A DNA stretch of 49,012 nt, from contig VGPG01000002.1 in the NCBI GenBank assembly GCA_016875555.1, forward strand, positions 1 to 49,012. The letters are read 5' to 3'. The notes beneath the pieces are model-generated. The model was not told the origin of the DNA, made no database searches, and worked only from the letters and a program-made list of their open reading frames with translations. Shown here piece by piece: positions 44,152 through 49,012 of the stretch (position 1 is its first letter; each line of letters begins with the position of its first letter). This DNA comes from Chloroflexota bacterium (GTDB taxonomy: Bacteria > Chloroflexota > Chloroflexia > Chloroflexales > Roseiflexaceae). A program made the translations under genes and the position numbers.

Positions 44152-45337
44152 CTAGACACTCGGGGTCACCAGCATCGGCCAATGTCTGTGGATCAATCGT
44201 GCGGTAATCGGCGTACTTGAGGTTAATCGCCTCACACTCGGCGCGACTCAAGCCTGTTGCCAGCGTCACCGTGATGCGCGGGCGCTCAACGCCATCAACA
44301 TAGGTGCCAACACCGCGCAGGTGCGTCGAATGGGCGATGACGCCTTTGGGCAGGTGGCCAAATGTGTCCCACTGCGCCAAAAAGTAGTCGCGCACGTGGT
44401 AGCCAATCTGCCGAATCACTGTGCCGTGCACGACGCTCACCTCTTTGAGGTGTGGCGCATAAATCACCACCTCGCCACCATCAGCCACCACCGGCTCGCT
44501 TTTGTACATACCCTTCGAGCCAACCCACAGCTCATCGTACATGGTCGGCAGCACGGCAATCACCCGTTGGACCGGTTTGTCGAGCCAGCGCATGTGAATA
44601 TGTGACGAAAGCTTCGCCGCAGCAGCCCAGGCCCCTTCGGGTGTATCCACAAAGACGCCATGTACACCCGCAGTTGTCACCACCGCACAAATCGCAAACC
44701 GCGGCGTTGGAATCAATTGAGCTGCCCGGTCAATCACCGCCCGCACTGCCGTATGCGGTGTACCAATAATCGCATACGAGGTCAGCAACGCGCCCAACCA
44801 GTGCGTGGCATTGATGACATCGGGGCCCGAAATACCGGGGAACAGGTATTTGTTGCCGCCCGAGAACCCCACCACCTCGTGCGGGAAGACCGGGCCACAA
44901 ATCAAAATCTGATCGTGCTCGAGCACGGCCCGGTTGATGCGCACATCGACGGCCTCAGTACTCAACCCACCGCTCAACTGGCGCATTTCTGCGACATCAA
45001 TCTGCCCGACGCTGACCAACGTCTCGGCATCTTGCCAAGCATGATTGACCACACGCACGTCGGCCGACAGATGGTCCATATCGACGCCCAATAATCGCGT
45101 CAAGGCGGCGTCATCCATGGCCGGATGCGTGCCCAGTGCCACCATCCAGGTTTGCTGACGTGCGCCGGCGGTACGCAAGGCGTGTGAGACAATCGCAAAG
45201 AAGCGCGGCATCGGCATGGTGCGCGTGCCATCGGGGATGAGCACCAGCACGCGCTGATTGCGCCATTCGCGCGCTGCGAGGCCGGCGGTTATCTCAGTCA
45301 TCAACTGTATATCATCCAAAAGGTGTGTCGTCGTCAT
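44111..45337 (-). CDS. larA: LarA-family nickel-pincer racemase/epimerase
   Basis: A racemase or epimerase of 2-hydroxy acids that uses the nickel-pincer nucleotide. Residues matching the LarA active site are all visible: DGTR (Asp36-Arg39), His71 in ALGTHP, His153 in FPHEVVGFSGG, Lys163 in GGNKYLFPG and His179 in NATHW. A length of 408 residues is normal. The family includes lactate, malate and sugar-acid (for example gluconate) epimerases, and the neighbouring SDR and KGPDC-like genes favour a sugar acid here. The cofactor genes larB, larC and larE are not in the window. AAAGGAG lies nine bases before the ATG. The symbol is the family label. Confidence 0.85.
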   Translation of the reverse strand: MTTTHLLDDIQLMTEITAGLAAREWRNQRVLVLIPDGTRTMPMPRFFAIVSHALRTAGARQQTWMVALGTHPAMDDAALTRLLGVDMDHLSADVRVVNHAWQDAETLVSVGQIDVAEMRQLSGGLSTEAVDVRINRAVLEHDQILICGPVFPHEVVGFSGGNKYLFPGISGPDVINATHWLGALLTSYAIIGTPHTAVRAVIDRAAQLIPTPRFAICAVVTTAGVHGVFVDTPEGAWAAAAKLSSHIHMRWLDKPVQRVIAVLPTMYDELWVGSKGMYKSEPVVADGGEVVIYAPHLKEVSVVHGTVIRQIGYHVRDYFLAQWDTFGHLPKGVIAHSTHLRGVGTYVDGVERPRITVTLATGLSRAECEAINLKYADYRTIDPQTLADAGDPECLVIPRAGEFLYRLR

Positions 45338-45357
45338 GTGGCCGTGCTCCTTTGCGC

Positions 45358-46188
45358 CTAAACGCCACTATATGCCGAAAATCCGCCATCAACGGCAATC
45401 ACTTGCCCCGTCACAAACGCCGCTGCCGGCGACAATAACCACAACATGGCGCCAACCAAATCCTCGGGCGTGCCGAAGCGTTGCATCGGCGTATGCGCCA
45501 AAATCTGTTGCCCACGAGTGGTAAGCGTCTTCCCGTCTTGCTCCATCAACAAAAAGCGATTCTGCTCGGTCAAAAAGAACCCCGGCGCCAACGCATTGAC
45601 GCGAATCTGCGGGGAATACTCGAGCGCCACATGCGTGGCCAACCAGCGCGTAAACGCATCGAGCCCGGCCTTGGCCGCCGAATAGGTCAAGACGCGCGTC
45701 AGCGGCCGTTGCGTGCTAATCGACGAGATATTGAGAATCACGCCTGCACCTTGTGCCGCAAAGTGCGGCACCACTTGTTGCGACAGTTGAATGGCGCTAA
45801 ACAGATTGACATCAACCACCTCGTGCATGGCAGCCGCCGGGATATCGGCAAAGCGCTGGGCGCCGGTCGTGGCCTGCGGGCGATTACCACCGGCGCCATT
45901 CACCAAGATGGTAATGGGAGCCAGCGCCTGTGCTTTGGCGACGGCCAGCGGAATCTGATCGAGTTGACTCAAATCAACGCCGATGCAGTGCAACTGATCA
46001 GCCTGTGGGTGCTCAACAAAATAACTACTTGCCAAATCGGGTTGCCGTGACAGTAGTGTCACTCGGGCACCATGATGCAACAAGGCGGCGACCATGGTGC
46101 GCCCAAGCACACCGCTGCCGCCGCTCATCAAGACGTGTTGCCCAGCAAAATCAAACGCACTACGCATATCGATGGCTGACATCGGCAT
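45358..46188 (-). CDS. SDR oxidoreductase, D-mannonate/fructuronate-type
   Basis: A classical short-chain dehydrogenase of about 276 residues. The NAD(P) loop is SGGSGVLGRTM (22-32), Asn98 in VNGAGG is kept, and the catalytic set is Ser155/156, Tyr169 (LTYSAAKAG) and Lys173. The segment VNALAPGFFLTEQNRFLL and the end ITVDGG-like VIAVDGGFSAYSGV are typical of the SDR-type D-mannonate oxidoreductases of hexuronate catabolism. AAAGGAG precedes two ATGs (46188 and 46182); the second has better spacing. It is 20 bases upstream of the LarA gene, in the same operon. Gluconate 5-dehydrogenase activity is an alternative. Confidence 0.85.
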   Translation of the reverse strand: MPMSAIDMRSAFDFAGQHVLMSGGSGVLGRTMVAALLHHGARVTLLSRQPDLASSYFVEHPQADQLHCIGVDLSQLDQIPLAVAKAQALAPITILVNGAGGNRPQATTGAQRFADIPAAAMHEVVDVNLFSAIQLSQQVVPHFAAQGAGVILNISSISTQRPLTRVLTYSAAKAGLDAFTRWLATHVALEYSPQIRVNALAPGFFLTEQNRFLLMEQDGKTLTTRGQQILAHTPMQRFGTPEDLVGAMLWLLSPAAAFVTGQVIAVDGGFSAYSGV

Positions 46189-46260
46189 CGACTCCTTTGG
46201 GGGTTACAAATCACACCCTAGTGCCGCCATTATACGCCCGAACCACGATGGCAGGACATT

Positions 46261-47763
46261 TCATGTGCGCCGCCGCCCGCGTGGTACACCATGAGGTGGC
46301 GCCAGCGTCTCATCTGGAGGTAATTGGGGCTCTTCGCCGGCATCTGCCTGTGGATCAACCACGGGCGCCACCGTCTTGGTCGTGCGTGGGCGCGGCGGCG
46401 GCGCACTCGCTTCATCGGCTTGTACGCTACGAAGTGACTCGCGCCAGGCCAATCGCTCGGCGATGCGCACCTCAAAGCCGCGATCGCTGGGGTGATAGTA
46501 GCGTCGCCCGCGTAAATTCTCGGGGAAGTGGAGTTGGTCGACGTGCGCATCGGGCGCATCGTGGGCGTATTGATAGCCCTTGCCGAAGCCCATGCCTTTC
46601 ATCATACCGGTCGGCGCATTGCGCAAGTGCAGTGGCACTGGGTCATTGCGTGTCTCAGCCACATCGAGCAGTGCCTGCTTATAGGCCGCATACACCGAAT
46701 TGCTCTTGGGCGCTTGTGCTAAATACACAACAACATTGGCCAAGGCCAAATCGCCCTCGGGTTGCCCCAAAAAGTGCACCGTTTGTTGGATTGCCGTCGC
46801 CACCACAATCGCCTGCGGATCGGCCAGACCGATGTCCTCAACGGCGATACGCATCATGCGCCGGGCAATATAGAGCGGATCCTCGCCGCCCTCGAGCATG
46901 CGCCCGAGCCAATACAGTGCCGCATCTGGATCGCTACTGCGAATCGACTTGTGCAGCGCCGAGATGGCGTCGTAGTGCAGCTCACCGTTTTTGTCGTAGC
47001 GCGTCGCCCGGCTTTGCAAGGCCTCGCGCATGTCGTCGACGGTTATCAGGCGCTTGCCGCCGACGCCGGGCGCCTTTGAGATGACCGCCGCCTCGAGTGA
47101 ATTCAGCGCTACCCGGGCATCGCCGTTGGCCATGTCAATCAGGTAGCCACGAGCGTCGCTGGCAAGAAGTGGTTGCAACTCGCCGAGGCCGCGCTCGCGG
47201 TCGCTGACGGCGCGATCAATCAGGTTGCCCAACTGCTCCTCGGTCAGCGACTCAAGCACAAAAACGCGGGCGCGCGAGCGCAAGGCCGGATTGACCTCGA
47301 ACGAGGGATTCTCGGTGGTGGCACCAATCAAAATGACCGTGCCGTCCTCGACGTGGGGCAAGACGGCGTCTTGTTGGGATTTGTTGAAGCGGTGGATTTC
47401 GTCGATAAATAACACCGTGCGTTGGCGATACATGCCGAGGCGCTCGCGCGCCTCGGCTACAACGCGCCGCAAATCAGCCACACCAGCAGTGACCGCCGAG
47501 AGGAGCTCAAAATGGGCTTTGGTGTGCTCAGCAATCACGCGAGCGAGTGTGGTTTTGCCACAACCAGGTGGCCCCCACAGAATCATCGAGAAGAGGGCGT
47601 CGCGCTCGATGGCGCGCCGCAAAATCCGGCCATCGCCGATGATATTGTGCTGCCCTTGCATCTCGTCGAGCGTACGTGGGCGCATCCGCGCTGCCAGTGG
47701 CGCTTGGCGCTCCAACTCTTTGGCGCTCGTCGCCGCAAATAAATCACCTTGTGCATTGGCCAT
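46261..47763 (-). CDS. rarA: Replication-associated recombination protein A (MgsA/RarA AAA+ ATPase)
   Basis: A AAA+ clamp-loader-like ATPase that acts at stalled replication forks. Walker A is ILWGPPGCGKTTLARVIA, Walker B VLFIDEIHRFNKSQQD, sensor-type GATTENPSFEVN; the C-terminal tetramerisation part holds DDPLYIARRMMRIAVEDIGLADP-type and GMGFGKGYQYAHD motifs. The final 50 residues are a Pro/Arg/Glu-rich disordered extension not usual in the family. The start ATG at 47763 has GAGGAA four bases upstream. It lies between the KGPDC-like gene and the SDR gene on one strand, an unexpected DNA-maintenance gene among sugar-acid genes. Confidence 0.93.
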   Translation of the reverse strand: MANAQGDLFAATSAKELERQAPLAARMRPRTLDEMQGQHNIIGDGRILRRAIERDALFSMILWGPPGCGKTTLARVIAEHTKAHFELLSAVTAGVADLRRVVAEARERLGMYRQRTVLFIDEIHRFNKSQQDAVLPHVEDGTVILIGATTENPSFEVNPALRSRARVFVLESLTEEQLGNLIDRAVSDRERGLGELQPLLASDARGYLIDMANGDARVALNSLEAAVISKAPGVGGKRLITVDDMREALQSRATRYDKNGELHYDAISALHKSIRSSDPDAALYWLGRMLEGGEDPLYIARRMMRIAVEDIGLADPQAIVVATAIQQTVHFLGQPEGDLALANVVVYLAQAPKSNSVYAAYKQALLDVAETRNDPVPLHLRNAPTGMMKGMGFGKGYQYAHDAPDAHVDQLHFPENLRGRRYYHPSDRGFEVRIAERLAWRESLRSVQADEASAPPPRPRTTKTVAPVVDPQADAGEEPQLPPDETLAPPHGVPRGRRRT

Positions 47764-47810
47764 AGGATTCCTCTTCATCTGACCCTACTCACCCATTTAT
47801 CTCTCACAAA

Positions 47811-48464
47811 TCACACTGATTTGATACCCTGCACCACCGCCCGCAGCGTCTCGGCAAGTTGTTGACCACGATCAGCCGGCACCAGTGGACCACCGATGAC
47901 GACCGATGCAGCCCCCAGACGTGCGGCGGTGATGGCGTCGTCTATCGAAAGCCCGCCCACAACTTGGACCGGAATTGAGACCGCGTTAAGTACATCAGCA
48001 AGACCATCAATAGCACGCAGATGTGTGTGTTGTTGACGGTGATCGAGCCCCAAGTGCCAGCCAATCATCTGCACACCGAGGCGCTCAGCGCGCACGGCGG
48101 CCGCCACCGGGTCATCACAAAACATGATATCTGCAATTGCCACCAACCCGTGCTCGCGCGCGACCGTGGCAGCGCGCACCAACGTGGCATCGTGGGCGGC
48201 CGCCATGACGTCGAAGTGGGTTGCGCCGGCGGCTACGGCGAGTTTGGCAAAGTACGCCCCACCGTCACAGACCTTGAAATCACAGACAATCGGGTGCGCA
48301 GGAAAACGTTGACGCAATGCACGCACCACGCCCATGCCCTGCTCAACCATCAGGCCAGTACCGGCCTCGAGCCAATCGACACCTGCGGCCACGGCAATGT
48401 CGGCCACGTGCAACGCATCGTCGATATCGTGCAAATCAAGTGAAATTTGAACGGCACATGCCAT
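47811..48464 (-). CDS. KGPDC/HPS-like decarboxylase-aldolase of the OMPDC superfamily
   Basis: A TIM-barrel enzyme of 217 residues that handles sugar phosphates. The superfamily motif DxKxxD is complete (Asp62, Lys64, Asp67 in CDFKVCDGG), with Glu33 in WLEAGTG, the same positions as in 3-keto-L-gulonate-6-phosphate decarboxylase, and the HxGxD-type WHLGLDHRQQ (His138) shared with 3-hexulose-6-phosphate synthase. GGLSIDD and VVIGGPLV are the phosphate-binding loops. Without an adjacent isomerase (hxlB or ulaE/F) the reaction cannot be decided. AAAGGAG lies six bases before the ATG. It is the first gene of the rarA-SDR-LarA operon. Confidence 0.8.
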   Translation of the reverse strand: MACAVQISLDLHDIDDALHVADIAVAAGVDWLEAGTGLMVEQGMGVVRALRQRFPAHPIVCDFKVCDGGAYFAKLAVAAGATHFDVMAAAHDATLVRAATVAREHGLVAIADIMFCDDPVAAAVRAERLGVQMIGWHLGLDHRQQHTHLRAIDGLADVLNAVSIPVQVVGGLSIDDAITAARLGAASVVIGGPLVPADRGQQLAETLRAVVQGIKSV

Positions 48465-48500
48465 GGGGTGCTCCTTTGCAACGTGTTGTCAGTTATGCTC

Positions 48501-48509
48501 ATAATAGCA
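48501..48509 (-). promoter_or_regulatory. Extended -10 promoter for the KGPDC-like/rarA/SDR/LarA operon
   Basis: On the minus strand TGCTATTAT has the TGn extension and a five-of-six -10 box. The start would be near 48494, 30 bases before the ATG. Confidence 0.5.
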
Positions 48510-48542
48510 CAAATGTTTTATTCATCATAGCCTCGTTTCATG

Positions 48543-48551
48543 TGGTATCAT
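48543..48551 (+). promoter_or_regulatory. Extended -10 promoter for hisC
   Basis: TGGTATCAT with the TGn extension lies 29 bases before the hisC ATG. No clear -35 box is present. Confidence 0.45.
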
Positions 48552-48580
48552 GGCGGTATTGAACCATACGAGAGCCTCAT

Positions 48581-49012
48581 ATGCACACATCAATTCAACA
48601 TCTTTTGCGCAGTGATATTGCTGATTTTGCGCCGTACACGCCAATTGTCCCCCTCGATGTCTTAGCCGCCCAACTCGGTCTGCCACAGTCGGCGCTCGTC
48701 AAACTCGACGCCAACGAGAATCCGTATGGGCCGACTGAGGCCACCAATGCGGCACTCGCCCAACTGGGCACCACCACCGGCGGGCGCACATTGACAGCCA
48801 TCTACCCTGACCCCGACAACACCGCCTTGCGCACAGCACTCTCACGCCACCTCAACCAACCAGCCGAGCGGATTATCTGTGGCAACGGCTCAGATGAGCT
48901 AATTGACTTGCTCTTTCGGGCGACCATCACGCCCGGTGCGGCGGTGGTCGATGCGACGCCGACATTTGGTATGTATGCGTTTGGCGTCAATCAATGTCAA
49001 GGACGCTACATC
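48581..49012 (+). CDS. hisC: Histidinol-phosphate aminotransferase (5' part, runs off the window)
   Basis: Transfers an amino group from glutamate to imidazole-acetol phosphate in histidine synthesis. The visible 144 residues show the family start (IPLD-like [11 protein letters not shown]), [24 protein letters not shown], the cofactor-binding [15 protein letters not shown] and TPTFGMYAF. The PLP lysine lies beyond the window. Only a weak GAGAG precedes the ATG, but no upstream in-frame start is better. Related phosphate aminotransferases share these motifs, so the exact substrate rests on overall similarity. Confidence 0.85.
   Translation, partial: MHTSIQHLLRSDIADFAPYTPIVPLDVLAAQLGLPQSALVKLDANENPYGPTEATNAALAQLGTTTGGRTLTAIYPDPDNTALRTALSRHLNQPAERIICGNGSDELIDLLFRATITPGAAVVDATPTFGMYAFGVNQCQGRYI

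Noticed and set aside
45930-47084. A 384-codon plus-strand ORF opposite the SDR and rarA genes
   Set aside because: Its Arg/Ser/Pro/Cys-rich product is typical of an antisense frame in GC-rich coding DNA; both opposite genes have clear motifs.

Overview
The window is a contiguous, gene-dense piece of a bacterial chromosome. It carries about 37 protein genes on both strands, no RNA genes, no insertion sequences and no CRISPR array. No stretch of more than 300 bases lacks a gene; the longest gaps (roughly 240-250 bases) lie between divergent genes at 13823-14060 and 23675-23926. The gene mix suggests a member of the Chloroflexota: an N-succinylamino-acid racemase/acetyltransferase pair, Thr/Pro/Ser-rich secreted linkers, large GT-C-like membrane proteins, a BTAD/AAA regulator and two trypsin-like proteases. 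This assignment is an inference from family composition and was not tested by any search.

Layout. 1-2.7 kb (+): FAD amine oxidase, D-lyxose isomerase and a FAH-fold sugar-acid dehydratase, closed by a 19-bp terminator hairpin. 2.76-4.1 kb (-): a trypsin-like lipoprotein. 4.27-12.5 kb (-): FGGY kinase, DsbA-like protein, GNAT acyltransferase, NSAR/OSBS racemase, small P-loop kinase and a very large SARP/BTAD-AAA regulator; the last four genes are packed with overlaps or a 9-base gap. 12.6-13.8 kb (-): an HtrA protease. 14-16.3 kb (+): an eIF2B-like isomerase and a membrane-anchored glucosaminidase-type protein. 16.4-23.7 kb (-): topA (frameshifted), comEA, pyk, an unknown membrane protein and a clan GH-A glycosidase. 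23.9-35.6 kb (+): two giant membrane proteins, a repeat protein, a membrane alpha/beta hydrolase, an M1 peptidase, an aldehyde dehydrogenase and a PspC protein. 35.7-39.6 kb (-): M50 protease, tpiA and lon. 39.7-41.1 kb (+): sigma-70-type factor and a lipoprotein. 41.1-42.3 kb (-): FAD oxidoreductase. 42.4-44.15 kb (+): SulP transporter with an in-frame amber codon. 44.1-48.5 kb (-): KGPDC/HPS-like decarboxylase, rarA, SDR oxidoreductase and LarA-type racemase. 48.58 kb to the end (+): start of hisC.

Themes. Sugar and sugar-acid handling appears three times: the lyxose isomerase/dehydratase genes, the FGGY kinase, and the LarA/SDR/KGPDC-like operon. The GNAT-NSAR pair matches the known D- to L-amino-acid conversion route, apart from its hydrolase. 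Proteolysis is represented by Lon, HtrA, a trypsin-like lipoprotein, an M50 site-2 protease and an M1 peptidase.

The most notable non-genic signals are: a leader just upstream of lon that can form two mutually exclusive hairpins, one of which covers the ribosome binding site; a 19-codon, probably leaderless ORF in front of a gene without a Shine-Dalgarno sequence; and repeated use of extended -10 promoters without clear -35 boxes. Two genes are interrupted (topA by one base, sulP by one codon), which may be sequence errors.
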